This document shows, piece after piece, positions 15,488 through 24,696 of a DNA stretch of 64,000 nucleotides. Every line of letters begins with the position of its first letter. The first letter of the stretch is position 1. The stretch is from Hyphomicrobiales bacterium (GTDB lineage: Bacteria > Pseudomonadota > Alphaproteobacteria > Rhizobiales > Rhizobiaceae). The stretch is taken from assembly GCA_900473685.1 (NCBI GenBank), contig UCNE01000025.1, positions 1-64,000 on the forward strand, written 5' to 3'. Position numbers and translations under genes: made by a program. The notes under the pieces were generated by a model. The model did not search any database. It had not been told where the DNA came from and saw only the letters and a program-made list of their open reading frames with translations.

Positions 15488-18400
15488 CTACGCCGCCAAC
15501 TGAGGTCTGAACATCACGTCCACATAGTAATTCGTGCTGTTATAGGTGTTCGCCGGGAACAGCCCGCTTGATCCGTAGGCGTAGACGCCATTGCCGCCGC
15601 TAAGCGCGGACGACAGCGCATGCAGGTTGCCGTTGTCGATCTGGGAATTGAAGAAGCTGCTGGTTGCGGAGTAATTGCCGTTGGTGCTGTAGGAGACGAT
15701 GTAGGTCGTGTTCGCCTGGATCGCGACATCCTGGGCCAGGTTGACCGACTGCCAGCCACTGGCGCTTTCGTTGGTGAAGGTCCGGCTTGCAAGCAGCGTC
15801 CCGGTCGCGCTCCACAGATATCCGGTATGCGACCCCGTATTGGTGGCGCCCTTGTAAAAACGGAACCCGGAAATCCAGCCGGACGCGTCCGACTGGAATT
15901 TCATGCCGAGGTTGACCGGGTTGTTGTCATTCACCGAAAGGATCGTTGGCGTGCTGCCGGCCGTAAAGACGCTCTGCGTATTTCCTTGCGGCGCGACGAC
16001 AATAGAGACCTGACCGGTGTCCGTTCCGCCTTTTCCATCAGAAATGGCGTAACTGAAACTTGCCTGCCCAGAAAACCCGCTCGTTGCGGTGAAGGTAACC
16101 GTGTTCGACTGGCTGTCGAATGCGACGGTTCCGTTGACTGCGTTGCTGGCGCTGGTGATAGACAGTGGATCGCCGTCGGCATCGCTGTCATTGGCAAGCA
16201 GGGCCGACGCCTGGATGACGAGCGGCGTATTGAAACTCGCCGACAGGCCAGGATCATCGCCAGCAACCGGGGCCGAGTTCTGTCCCGATCGTTCAAAGAG
16301 CACGTCGACCCAGTAGTTCGTCGCGTTGTAGCTGGCCGACGGGAAAAGGCTCGTGGAGCCATAGGCATAGACGCCGTTGCCGCTTGTCCCGTTGGCTGGC
16401 GCGGTCAACGGTCCGTTGGTATGGCTGGTTGCGAAGTAATTCGAGGTTACTGCATACCTGCCGTTGGAGTGATAGCTCGCGACGTATGTCGTCCCTGCCG
16501 TGATGGTGATCGCCTGTGAGAACATCACCGTCTGCCAGCCACTGCTGGATTCGGTGGTGAAGGTTGCATTGGCAAGCCGCGTGCCGGTGCTGGTCCAGAG
16601 CGAACCCGTATGGACACCAGTATCCTGGGCGCTCTTGTAGTAGCGCAATCCGGTAATCGTACCGGCGGCGGAGGAGACGAATTTCATACCGAGTTCCACT
16701 GAACTCGGATCACTCACGCCGATACTGGCCGGCGTATCCGACAGGCTGAACAGGCTGACAGCCGTCGATGGCGGCTTTACCGTCAGATTGACGGTGGCCG
16801 ACGCCGTTCCTCCGCGGCCATCGGATATGCTGTAGGAAAACTGCGCGGCACCGGTGTAGCCGGCCGTGGGCGTGAAGGTGAAGTTGCCGGTCTGGGCGTT
16901 GAAATTCACCGTGCCATTGACGGCTCCGCTGGCACCGGTCACCGTCAGCGCGTCGCCGTCCGGATCCGTGTCGTTGCCGAGCACGGCGGAGCCGGCGATC
17001 GTCAGAGGCGTATCGCGATAGGCGATCACGCCGTTGTCATTGTTGGCAACCGGCACGCTGTTGGCGGTCGAAGGTGCAAACACCACGTCCACCCAGTAGT
17101 TGGTACCGTTGAAGCTGTTGCCCGGGAATGTCCCGGGCGTGCTGCCATAGGCGTAGACGCCGCCGTTCTGACTGACGCTCAAAGGCCCCTTGGTGTAGGT
17201 TGAACCAAAATATCCAGTGCTGCTCGAATAGTAGCCAGAGGTATAGTAGGAGGCCACAAAGGTTGTTCCCGCCGTAATCTGGACCGGGCTGGAGAAGTTT
17301 ACCGTCTGCCATCCACTGATCGATTCACCTGTCGATATACCCGTGGCGAGCAACGCTCCACTGGCGGTCCAGAGGCTGACCTTGTGTTCGCCGATATTGT
17401 AGAAGCCCTTGTAGAAGCGGATACCTTGCACTGCGCCGCTGGTGTTTGCCTGGAAGCGGACCCCCAGTTCCACGCCATCCCGGTCAAGCTCGGTTTCGAC
17501 GGCCGGCTTCGAAGCCATCGTCCATAGGCTGGAGGTCGTTGGCAGTGAAATCGTCACCTGCTTGCCCGTCGACGGGGCCTCGAGGTTGACGCTGTCGTCG
17601 ACGGCTCGCGATCTGATGGTGTAGCTTCCGCTTGCCTGGACGACCCAGTTATAGCTCCAGTTTTCCCGGCCCGTTGCCTTGAACCAGGACTGGCCGCCGT
17701 CCGTGGAGACTTCGACGCCCGCGATGATGCCGCCGCCAAAATCCTGTGCAGTCCCGGTGACCGTGACATGCTGTCCTTCGACAAAACTCGCGCCAACGAT
17801 CGGCGACGTGATCGCCGATACCGGTTTCGTATGATCGGGCGATTGGGTCGAGAGGATCAGACTGGCATCGATCGTCGTTGGCTGGATGCCCATGTCCGCA
17901 AACATGTTGATCATCGCCTGCTGGACGTTCTTGTCGACCGGTGTTGCCGGGCCTTCATGATTGGCATTCAGGCCCCAGGACCAGAAGACGGTGCCTGCGC
18001 CGAAGACGAGCGCGCCGCTCTCTGCCCGGTACATGGTCAGGCTATGCGTTGCAACGGCCGAGCCGATAGTGGTGCCGTAGTCGCGCAGATAGGTGTCCAC
18101 CGAAACGGTCGACAGTGAAAGATTGACGAGGCCTGCTGGCCTGAAGCCGTTTTCGACGTCGGAATCCCATTCGTAGCCAAGAAGGTTCTTGACGAGATCG
18201 TAGCTCTGGCCCGGCAGGATGTTGGCGACGTCCGTGTTGCGCCAGAAGCGCAGCTTGGAATAGTCGTAGGGCACCGAGATCGTGTCCTGACGGTAGCTGT
18301 CGACGCTAAACATGGTGCCTGTCAGGGCATTTTCCGGTTTTTGCCCTGGATCGGCGTAGCGCGGGTCGCGCCATGTGCCGGTCCCGGTATTGCTCGGATC

Positions 18401-19870
18401 CGTGCTGGTACCCCAAGTCTCCTTGTAGCAGACCATGGTGCGATATGGCGTACCGTTGCCGTCGATGCTGTTTTCCCAGCGCACCTTCCAGTAAACTTCG
18501 TTGCCGCTCCAGAAAGCGAGGTTGACGCCCGCGTCGCGCGCCGCCTCGACATTGGTGCGCTGCTCGGCTGACCAGTATTCGTCATGCCCGACGGAAAGGA
18601 AGGCCTGGTGGTTGAGCAGTTGGCTGCCAGATCGTGCCGTATCGACGCCGGAGATATAGGAGACGTCGTAGCCGTTCTGTTCTATCCACTGGATCGCTGA
18701 ATGCTCGACGCCAAAGATGTAATCGTGCGTTCCGCCCTTCTGGCTGGTATTGGTGACGATCGGACGATTGTAGCTGACCGCCGAAGCACGGCCGATCGCG
18801 GTCACGCCACAACTGCAGTTGGGGGGCAGATAGCCGATCAATTTGGCGGGATCCACCGGCACCTCGCCAAAATACAGGCTGGCACCGCCCCATTCATTAT
18901 AAGCCTGCCAAGTGGTGTCGGATGTCTGGAATACGATTTTACTGGTGGAGCCGTCCTCGCGGACGATGAACGGGATCACGCTCTGGCCGTCGGTACCGTC
19001 CTCGCGAACCAGCTTCGCGAAATAGACGCCTGAAACCGCGTCTTGCGGGATTGCCCAACTCGCCGAGACCGACCAGTTGCCAGCATCGATCAATCCCAAT
19101 GACATATCGACGATGGGATGCGGCTGTATCTGTGCCGTGGTGAGCGTTTTGTCGATCGACGTGATCTTGCGGGCACCCATGCCGCCATAATAGCCCAGCC
19201 GGTAGATGTCGATGCGGTAGTTCTTCGAATCGGTCGCGATCTTGAAGTCCACCGTCTGGCCGATATTGGTGCTGATATTCGTCGCGAAGCCCTGGATGTT
19301 GCCGTCGCCGTCACCCGTAATACCCCACTCACTGCGCGGATTGCCCTGCTTCAGGTTTTCAAGGGCAATCTTGTTGAGGGGCGCCGCCGCCGACGCCGCA
19401 GCCTCGGTGGAGACGGTCGCGTCTCCCGCAAGGGTCTTTGCGACAACCGGCGGGGCTGCTGCAAGAGCCGGTGACAAGGCTGCAGACTGGACGCTCGTCG
19501 TGTCACCAGTGCGCGCATGTGACAACACTGCGTCGATAGTGAAGGACGTGTCTCCGGGAAGCAGAACCGAGGGAAGGGCACCATCGAGCGCACCGGCGTC
19601 AGCCGGCGAGACCAGATCGAGGGTCGCAGATAACGGACCGGGCGAAGACCGAGCCTTTGCAATACCGGGCATTACATCCTGCGAAACCGACGAGCCACCG
19701 CCCGGCGACAAATCCGCCGAAGGCCGGTAGACGCCCGTGACCGTCTGCTGAAACGGTGCCGCGATTACATTCGATGAAACAGCACTCCATGCCGCCAGCG
19801 GGCTATAGACGCTGCACGTCCCGCCCGAAACGCTCAGATGCCTGTCGCTCTTGATATGTACCCTAAACAT
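15488..19870 (-). CDS. Giant multidomain protein: dimethylformamidase-like + Ig-like + 3x DUF4082 + 2x cadherin-like
   Basis: 1460 residues from ATG 19870; the frame stays open to 20008. After a low-complexity N-terminus, residues about 177-670 match the N,N-dimethylformamidase large-subunit-like domain (RIDIYRLGYYGGMGAR, FLSVGHDEYWS, NLAFWSGNEVYWKVRWE). An Ig-like domain follows at about 680-778. DUF4082 domains at about 778-937, 1035-1198 and 1302-1460 share GxRFYKG, SGWQxVxF and NYWVDVxF blocks and alternate with two cadherin/VCBS-like domains (NDTDPDGDALTVTGAS, NDSDADGDPLSITSAS). No RTX nonapeptides and no clear Sec signal are seen. The architecture suggests an exported surface protein, possibly a type I substrate. 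Catalytic activity is unproven. Confidence 0.85.
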   Translation of the reverse strand: MFRVHIKSDRHLSVSGGTCSVYSPLAAWSAVSSNVIAAPFQQTVTGVYRPSADLSPGGGSSVSQDVMPGIAKARSSPGPLSATLDLVSPADAGALDGALPSVLLPGDTSFTIDAVLSHARTGDTTSVQSAALSPALAAAPPVVAKTLAGDATVSTEAAASAAAPLNKIALENLKQGNPRSEWGITGDGDGNIQGFATNISTNIGQTVDFKIATDSKNYRIDIYRLGYYGGMGARKITSIDKTLTTAQIQPHPIVDMSLGLIDAGNWSVSASWAIPQDAVSGVYFAKLVREDGTDGQSVIPFIVREDGSTSKIVFQTSDTTWQAYNEWGGASLYFGEVPVDPAKLIGYLPPNCSCGVTAIGRASAVSYNRPIVTNTSQKGGTHDYIFGVEHSAIQWIEQNGYDVSYISGVDTARSGSQLLNHQAFLSVGHDEYWSAEQRTNVEAARDAGVNLAFWSGNEVYWKVRWENSIDGNGTPYRTMVCYKETWGTSTDPSNTGTGTWRDPRYADPGQKPENALTGTMFSVDSYRQDTISVPYDYSKLRFWRNTDVANILPGQSYDLVKNLLGYEWDSDVENGFRPAGLVNLSLSTVSVDTYLRDYGTTIGSAVATHSLTMYRAESGALVFGAGTVFWSWGLNANHEGPATPVDKNVQQAMINMFADMGIQPTTIDASLILSTQSPDHTKPVSAITSPIVGASFVEGQHVTVTGTAQDFGGGIIAGVEVSTDGGQSWFKATGRENWSYNWVVQASGSYTIRSRAVDDSVNLEAPSTGKQVTISLPTTSSLWTMASKPAVETELDRDGVELGVRFQANTSGAVQGIRFYKGFYNIGEHKVSLWTASGALLATGISTGESISGWQTVNFSSPVQITAGTTFVASYYTSGYYSSSTGYFGSTYTKGPLSVSQNGGVYAYGSTPGTFPGNSFNGTNYWVDVVFAPSTANSVPVANNDNGVIAYRDTPLTIAGSAVLGNDTDPDGDALTVTGASGAVNGTVNFNAQTGNFTFTPTAGYTGAAQFSYSISDGRGGTASATVNLTVKPPSTAVSLFSLSDTPASIGVSDPSSVELGMKFVSSAAGTITGLRYYKSAQDTGVHTGSLWTSTGTRLANATFTTESSSGWQTVMFSQAITITAGTTYVASYHSNGRYAVTSNYFATSHTNGPLTAPANGTSGNGVYAYGSTSLFPSASYNATNYWVDVLFERSGQNSAPVAGDDPGLSASFNTPLVIQASALLANDSDADGDPLSITSASNAVNGTVAFDSQSNTVTFTATSGFSGQASFSYAISDGKGGTDTGQVSIVVAPQGNTQSVFTAGSTPTILSVNDNNPVNLGMKFQSDASGWISGFRFYKGATNTGSHTGYLWSATGTLLASRTFTNESASGWQSVNLAQDVAIQANTTYIVSYSTNGNYSATSSFFNSQIDNGNLHALSSALSGGNGVYAYGSSGLFPANTYNSTNYYVDVMFRPQLAA

Positions 19871-20268
19871 ACGGCACCGCCCCGTTTTGGAATAATTGAC
19901 GAAGTCCCAGAGAACCCATTTTGCCAACTTTCTCGTCCGCGCGAACCACACCAATCGTTGGTAGGCATCGCCGGGGTTGTATCCTCCGATGTGATTAGGG
20001 GGAGGCAACTAACAACGAAGATCGAAATCCAGCCTCTGCGACGGACGGCGTTATCCGCTTAGGCTTGCCCGTCTCAACCACGGCTGCTTGCCTGATCACC
20101 GATCAGGTCAGGCCACGCGATGATGTCCGGTTAATGATATCTGTTCGAATTTTTGCACCGTCATGGACTTCGGTAAGTTCGCACCAAACTGCCGGAATAA
20201 ATCGCGCGATACGCCGTTACCCTTGCGAACTCGGCCCCAAAGGGTCGAACCGCAGAAGGAAAATAACG
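19871..20268. other. Divergent intergenic region
   Basis: 398 bases between the giant surface-protein gene (minus) and the SLC13-like transporter (plus). It holds the palindrome at 20091-20107 and presumably both promoters. The reading frames crossing it lack ribosome sites and look like upstream extensions of the two flanking genes. Confidence 0.5.
20091..20107. promoter_or_regulatory. 17-bp palindrome CCTGATCACCGATCAGG
   Basis: Perfect arms CCTGAT-N5-ATCAGG (7-bp CCTGATC / GATCAGG with a 3-base centre). It matches the element at 10294-10310 at 15 of 17 positions. It lies in the divergent promoter region, so operator function is plausible; no known consensus is assigned. Confidence 0.45.
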
Positions 20269-21747
20269 ATGGCTGTTTACTCGATTGCGTCCGACACCGC
20301 CCGCGAGCGCGCCCTCGGCGTCAATGCCGGACAAGCAGTGAAGATGATTCCCGCCGACCGCGTTCAGTGGCTGGTCGCGGCCATCGTCCTGGGCTTCAGT
20401 GCCCTTCTCATCTTTCTCGCGATCGATGGCCTCACCGTGCCGATGCGCCTGACGATTGCGGTCTTCGTTGCCACCATCGTCGCTTGGACGATCCTCGGCC
20501 TGCCGGAAACCCCTGTGGCACTTGGTGGCGCGGTCGCGCTCGCAGCGGTCGGCGCGATCCCCGAAGAGGGCCTCTACCGCTCGTTGGGCAATGACATTGT
20601 CTGGCTGATGCTCTCGGCTTTCCTGATCGCCGCGGTCCTGCGTCATGCCGGCGTTGTCGAACACATCATCGTACGGCTCACGAATAGACTGAGTTCCGTC
20701 AATGGCCTGTTTTGGAGCCTGACCGCCGCAATCTCTTCGACAGCGTTCATCATACCGTCAACCTCGGCACGGGCCGCAATCCTGATGCCGGTCTATGCCG
20801 GGTTGACTGCCGCCATCGGCAATGCCCGCGTCTCCAGGGCGCTGGCCCTACTATTCCCCTCAGTGATCCTGCTGTCAGCGGGGGCGTCTCTGGTGGGCGC
20901 GGGCGCCCACCTCGTCGCGGTCGATTTCATTGGCAAAAGCGGCGCGGCGTCCCCGGACTTCCTCGGATGGGCAGCGCTTGCCGCGCCTTTTTCGCTGATC
21001 TGCGGCCTTCTGGCCTGTGGCGTGCTGCTGCGTTTCTTCCTGACCCCGGAGGAACGGCGCCTGGCCCTGCACCACACAGACGCTCAAGACCGTGTCCAAA
21101 CGCCGTTGAGCAATCGTCAGCGCCTCGTCCTTGCCGTGGTGGGCATCGCCGTTCTCCTTTTTGCCACGCAGTCCCTGCATGGCATCGGAATGCCGATCGT
21201 TGGCCTGGTTGCCGCGCTCGTTCTGACACAACAGCGGATTTCCGGCCTATCGCTCAAAACAGCCTTAAAGTCTGTCGAGTGGAACCTGTTGCTGTTTTTG
21301 GCCGGCACACTGGTCATCGGTGAAGCGCTGATCGAAACCGGAACGGCACAACTCCTCGCCGAACGCATGGTCGGACTGTTCTGCGATCATCTGTCCAAGT
21401 GGACCGCTGCGGTGATCGCCTTTGCGGCCATTGTCGCCACCTTCTCCCATCTGGTCATCACCTCGCGAACTGCCCGCGCGACGGTTCTCATTCCCGCCTT
21501 TTCGCTTCCTCTTGCCGCGCTGGGTGTCAATCCGGTCAGCTTGATCATGGTGGTAACCCTGGCAAGCGGCTTTTGTCAGACACTTCTTGTTTCGGCCAAA
21601 CCCGTCGCACTCTTCGGCGCGATGGAGCCGCCGGCCTTCAACCAAGCCGATCTCTTGCGGCTGGCGGGTTTCCTGATCCTGCCGTTCATCCTGCTCCTCG
21701 TTGCCTTCGCGACGTTCGTCTGGCCGCTTCAGGGCGTGAGCCCGTAA
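20269..21747 (+). CDS. SLC13/DASS-like sodium or proton-coupled anion transporter
   Basis: 492 residues from ATG 20269 (GAAGGA at 20255-20260); the frame is open from 20065 but the extra 68 residues are not hydrophobic or conserved-looking. The protein has about 11-12 membrane helices in two inverted halves. Each half has a re-entrant-type segment rich in small polar residues (SSTAFIIPSTSARAAILMP in the first, SHLVITSRTARATVLIPA in the second), matching the DASS family, although the canonical SNT triplets are replaced. The family imports di- and tricarboxylates, sulfate or related anions. The next gene is a glycerate kinase, but a terminator separates them. Substrate unknown. Confidence 0.8.
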   Translation: MAVYSIASDTARERALGVNAGQAVKMIPADRVQWLVAAIVLGFSALLIFLAIDGLTVPMRLTIAVFVATIVAWTILGLPETPVALGGAVALAAVGAIPEEGLYRSLGNDIVWLMLSAFLIAAVLRHAGVVEHIIVRLTNRLSSVNGLFWSLTAAISSTAFIIPSTSARAAILMPVYAGLTAAIGNARVSRALALLFPSVILLSAGASLVGAGAHLVAVDFIGKSGAASPDFLGWAALAAPFSLICGLLACGVLLRFFLTPEERRLALHHTDAQDRVQTPLSNRQRLVLAVVGIAVLLFATQSLHGIGMPIVGLVAALVLTQQRISGLSLKTALKSVEWNLLLFLAGTLVIGEALIETGTAQLLAERMVGLFCDHLSKWTAAVIAFAAIVATFSHLVITSRTARATVLIPAFSLPLAALGVNPVSLIMVVTLASGFCQTLLVSAKPVALFGAMEPPAFNQADLLRLAGFLILPFILLLVAFATFVWPLQGVSP

Positions 21748-21770
21748 AGAGCGCAAAACTCCGGAAAAAG

Positions 21771-21793
21771 AACCGCCCGCTGGGCGGTTTTTT
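21771..21793 (+). terminator. Rho-independent terminator of the SLC13-like gene
   Basis: AACCGCCC (21771-21778), loop GCT, GGGCGGTT (21782-21789) and a run of six T ending at 21793, starting 24 bases after the transporter stop. Confidence 0.92.
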
Positions 21794-21891
21794 ATTATCC
21801 GGCTAATTTTTTTAAGCACTTGGGAATAAGTGCATGAATGGTCCGTTCCTCCCCTGTCACAGCTTTGTCACACACGAAAAGGAACAGGTTC

Positions 21892-23067
21892 ATGTCTCTC
21901 ACGGTTCTCGTTGCACCCTCCGGATTCAAGGAAAGCCTCTCGGCGGAACAGGCTGCCGATTGCATCGAACAGGGCGTTCTGCGCGCCTTCCCGCAGGCAA
22001 AGGTGCTGAAAGCACCCATGGCAGACGGTGGCGAAGGGTTCACCCGCGCCCTGATTGGCGCAACAGGCGGCACAATACACACCATGACCGTCACCGGCCC
22101 CGTTGGCGAACCGGTCGCAGCACATTTCGGCTTTCTTGGTGGGACAACGATCAAGACCGCAGTCATCGAGATGGCCGCAGCGGCGGGCTTGAGTCTTGTT
22201 CCGCGCGACAGGCGCAATCCCTGCCTGACAACGAGTTACGGCGTTGGGGAACTGGTTCGAGCCGCGCTCGACAAAGGCGCGCGCCGTATCGTGCTCGGTT
22301 GCGGCGATAGCGGCATCAACGACGGCGGCGCCGGCATGGCCGAAGCCCTCGGCATCCGCCTGCTGGATAGCGACGGTCTAGCTTTGCCGAAAGGTGGCGC
22401 AGCGCTCTCCCGGCTCGCTTCCATCGACATGCGCGGCTGCGACCCGCGCCTGTCGGAAGTCCAAATCGATGCGGCCGTAAACTGGCACAACATGCTGCTG
22501 GGAGAAAAGGGCGTCGCGCGCGTCTTTGGCCCGCAGAAAGGCGCCACCCCCGAGCAGGTGGAGGAGCTCGCAGTTGCCATGGAAACCTACGCTCAGGCTA
22601 TCGCCCGTGCGACCGGTATCGACGTCGGCAATGCCCCCGGTGCCGGTGCGTCCGGAGGCTTGGGGGCGGCAGTTCTTGGTCTGCTGTCGGGCAAGCTCCA
22701 CCCGCGCTACGATATCGTCATGCAGTATCTGGAACTCGACCGCTTCATTGCCAGCGCGGATCTGGTCATCACGGCGGAGGGCAGCCTCGACGGACAAACC
22801 CCGTTCGGCAAGGTACCGGCAGAAGTTGCCCACCGGGCCAAAAATGCCGGCATACCGGTCATCGCGCTCGCCGGCACGATCGGCAAGGGTGTCCGGCTGA
22901 ACTTTGAACACGGGATCGACGCATTCGCTTCCATCCTTTCACGCCCGTGCACGCTCGAAGATGCGATCCATTCCGCACCCAAACTTCTTGCCCGCTCGGC
23001 CGAAGATGCGGTGCGCATGGTGATGGTCGGCATGTCGATGACGGCACGATTGAACCAGGCAGCGTGA
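21892..23067 (+). CDS. Glycerate kinase (GlxK/GarK family)
   Basis: 391 residues from ATG 21892 with AAAGGAACAGG upstream. It phosphorylates D-glycerate, normally to 2-phosphoglycerate for this family, feeding glyoxylate or hydroxypyruvate into lower glycolysis. Visible family blocks are PSGFKESLSA (9-18), PMADGGEGF, VPRDRRNPCLTTSYGVGEL, the glycine-rich GCGDSGINDGGAGMAEALG and GAGASGGLGAAVLGLL. Length matches the family. It is a single gene between a terminator and the convergent protease, so its own promoter must lie in 21794-21891, though none is evident by eye. Confidence 0.93.
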   Translation: MSLTVLVAPSGFKESLSAEQAADCIEQGVLRAFPQAKVLKAPMADGGEGFTRALIGATGGTIHTMTVTGPVGEPVAAHFGFLGGTTIKTAVIEMAAAAGLSLVPRDRRNPCLTTSYGVGELVRAALDKGARRIVLGCGDSGINDGGAGMAEALGIRLLDSDGLALPKGGAALSRLASIDMRGCDPRLSEVQIDAAVNWHNMLLGEKGVARVFGPQKGATPEQVEELAVAMETYAQAIARATGIDVGNAPGAGASGGLGAAVLGLLSGKLHPRYDIVMQYLELDRFIASADLVITAEGSLDGQTPFGKVPAEVAHRAKNAGIPVIALAGTIGKGVRLNFEHGIDAFASILSRPCTLEDAIHSAPKLLARSAEDAVRMVMVGMSMTARLNQAA

Positions 23068-23185
23068 AACGAGCAGGGATGACAAATGCCGGCGGCCGGG
23101 ATCACCCTCTCCGCCGGTATTGTCGTCAACAGCGTGGCCGCATGGGTTAACCGGCCTGACTAACGGCCGACGCTCAGGTACAAAG

Positions 23186-24601
23186 TCACTGTTCTGCCGA
23201 ACGAAGGCACAGTTGGCGCGCATCAAGCAATCCCCAACCGAAAATCTCATCGCGGCCGGGGCGTCCGAGGTCGGCGGCATTGCCGGTGATGAGAGCCCGG
23301 ATTTCGTCTGGCTTCAGGTCGGGGCGGCTAGCCTTCAGCAGGGCCGCCGCGGCAGTGACGAAGGGAGCTGCATAGGATGTTCCGTTTTTTGAACGCGCAC
23401 CGCTGACGGAGGCCGCGGTCCAGACACCGACACCGGGTGCGGCAATATCGATATGATCGCCCCGCACCGCGCGGCGATAGGGATTGCGCGCCCGATCAAC
23501 GGCGGTAACGGCAACGACACTCTCATATCCGGCAGGATAAACGGGTTTTGAGTTCGGCCCCTCATTTCCCGCGGCGGCAACCAGAATGATCCCGTTGTGG
23601 TCTGCGGCTTGTACCGCTTTTTCCAGCAGCGCATTCGCCGGTCCGGAAAGGCTGAGATTGACGACTTTCACGCCTCTTGCCGACAACGCATCAAGCGCGC
23701 GAATGAGATCAAACGCCTCCGCCCTGTCACCGGATTTTCCACTCCGGAAGGCATCAACTGCGAGCAGGCTGCCCTGGGGGAGAAGCCCCGGCGTGCGGCT
23801 GTCGGCCCGCCCGACCAGAAGTGCGGCCACTGCGGTACCATGCTGACGTCCCGATTCCTGCTCGGATACATCATCCCGATGCAGGCGGACAATCTCAATG
23901 TCGGCCCTTGCCAACGCGTCATGGCTTGCGTTGATCGACGTATCCACCAAGCCGATGCGGACTGGAGGCTGGCACGAACCCGTCGATGCTTCCGGCCAGC
24001 CGACGACGTCGCGCACCATCGCACATTCGTCGCCGTCGCAGTCCCGGCGGGCTGTGCTTTCCGGTGCATAATAGTGGTTGAAATCGGCCACCGCCTGAGG
24101 TGCCTCATTCCGCACGGCGTCGCGGGCAGCCTGCAACGTCATCCGCCGCGGGATGGCAAGACGCACCAGCTCGCCCGGCATCAGTTGTATGTCGACGCGC
24201 TCAGCGACGGTAAAGCCTGCCTGTATCAGGCGGTCTATGTTGTCTGCGTTGAGACCAACCGCAATGATCTGGGAAGGAGAGTGCGTCGCTACGCGTAAGG
24301 CGCGGGCAGGGCGTTGCGCGCGCGGCTGCGTGCCGAACAGTTTCTGGATGAGATTGCCACCGCTGAACGCCGGACCGGAACGATTGTTGTTGCCTCCGCG
24401 GTTGCTGCCGTCATTGTCCGACCTGCCACCGCCGCTACCGCCATTGTCATCCCCGCCGTCATCATCGTCAGCATGAGCTGCTGCCACGAAAAGCGGGAGG
24501 TAACCGTTGCTGTCCGCCGGAACAGGCAGGGACAAGACCGGAATAACGGTGCAAACGAGAAGAGCGCGTTTGAGCGTGTAAGCGGAAACCATGTCAGCCA
24601 T
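23186..24601 (-). CDS. Secreted S8 family subtilisin-like serine protease
   Basis: 471 residues, ATG after AAGGAC. An N-terminal signal peptide (about 1-44, ending AAAHA-DD) is followed by an acidic, Gly/Asn/Asp-rich linker (about 45-80), then a possible propeptide/inhibitor-like region. The subtilase triad is complete: Asp near 220 (IGLVDTSIN), His near 253 (RQHGTAVAALL) and Ser near 407 (NGTSYAAPFV), plus the oxyanion Asn in AAAGNEG. It should act in the periplasm or outside. It is divergent from the ECF sigma/anti-sigma operon over a 95-base gap, suggesting it is a target of that sigma factor or a protease in its signalling path. Confidence 0.93.
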   Translation of the reverse strand: MADMVSAYTLKRALLVCTVIPVLSLPVPADSNGYLPLFVAAAHADDDDGGDDNGGSGGGRSDNDGSNRGGNNNRSGPAFSGGNLIQKLFGTQPRAQRPARALRVATHSPSQIIAVGLNADNIDRLIQAGFTVAERVDIQLMPGELVRLAIPRRMTLQAARDAVRNEAPQAVADFNHYYAPESTARRDCDGDECAMVRDVVGWPEASTGSCQPPVRIGLVDTSINASHDALARADIEIVRLHRDDVSEQESGRQHGTAVAALLVGRADSRTPGLLPQGSLLAVDAFRSGKSGDRAEAFDLIRALDALSARGVKVVNLSLSGPANALLEKAVQAADHNGIILVAAAGNEGPNSKPVYPAGYESVVAVTAVDRARNPYRRAVRGDHIDIAAPGVGVWTAASVSGARSKNGTSYAAPFVTAAAALLKASRPDLKPDEIRALITGNAADLGRPGRDEIFGWGLLDARQLCLRSAEQ

Positions 24602-24696
24602 TGCGGAAGTCCTTCATTTTGGTGCGGAGATAGAAACACTCAATACGGCAAACGCAAGGCTCGACAACTTATTCCCTGACATGCAACACAGCATCC

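Noticed and set aside
13862-15571. 569-codon plus-strand frame opposite the exporter 5' end and the CobW gene
   Set aside because: It crosses several well-supported minus-strand genes and encodes an Arg/Asp-rich shadow product.
20065-20268. Upstream extension of the SLC13-like transporter
   Set aside because: The 68 added residues are not membrane-like, and a good ribosome site precedes ATG 20269.
23089-23117. CCGGCGG / CCGCCGG hairpin between glycerate kinase and protease genes
   Set aside because: Only a 7-bp stem with a 15-base loop and no T-tract; too weak to call a terminator.
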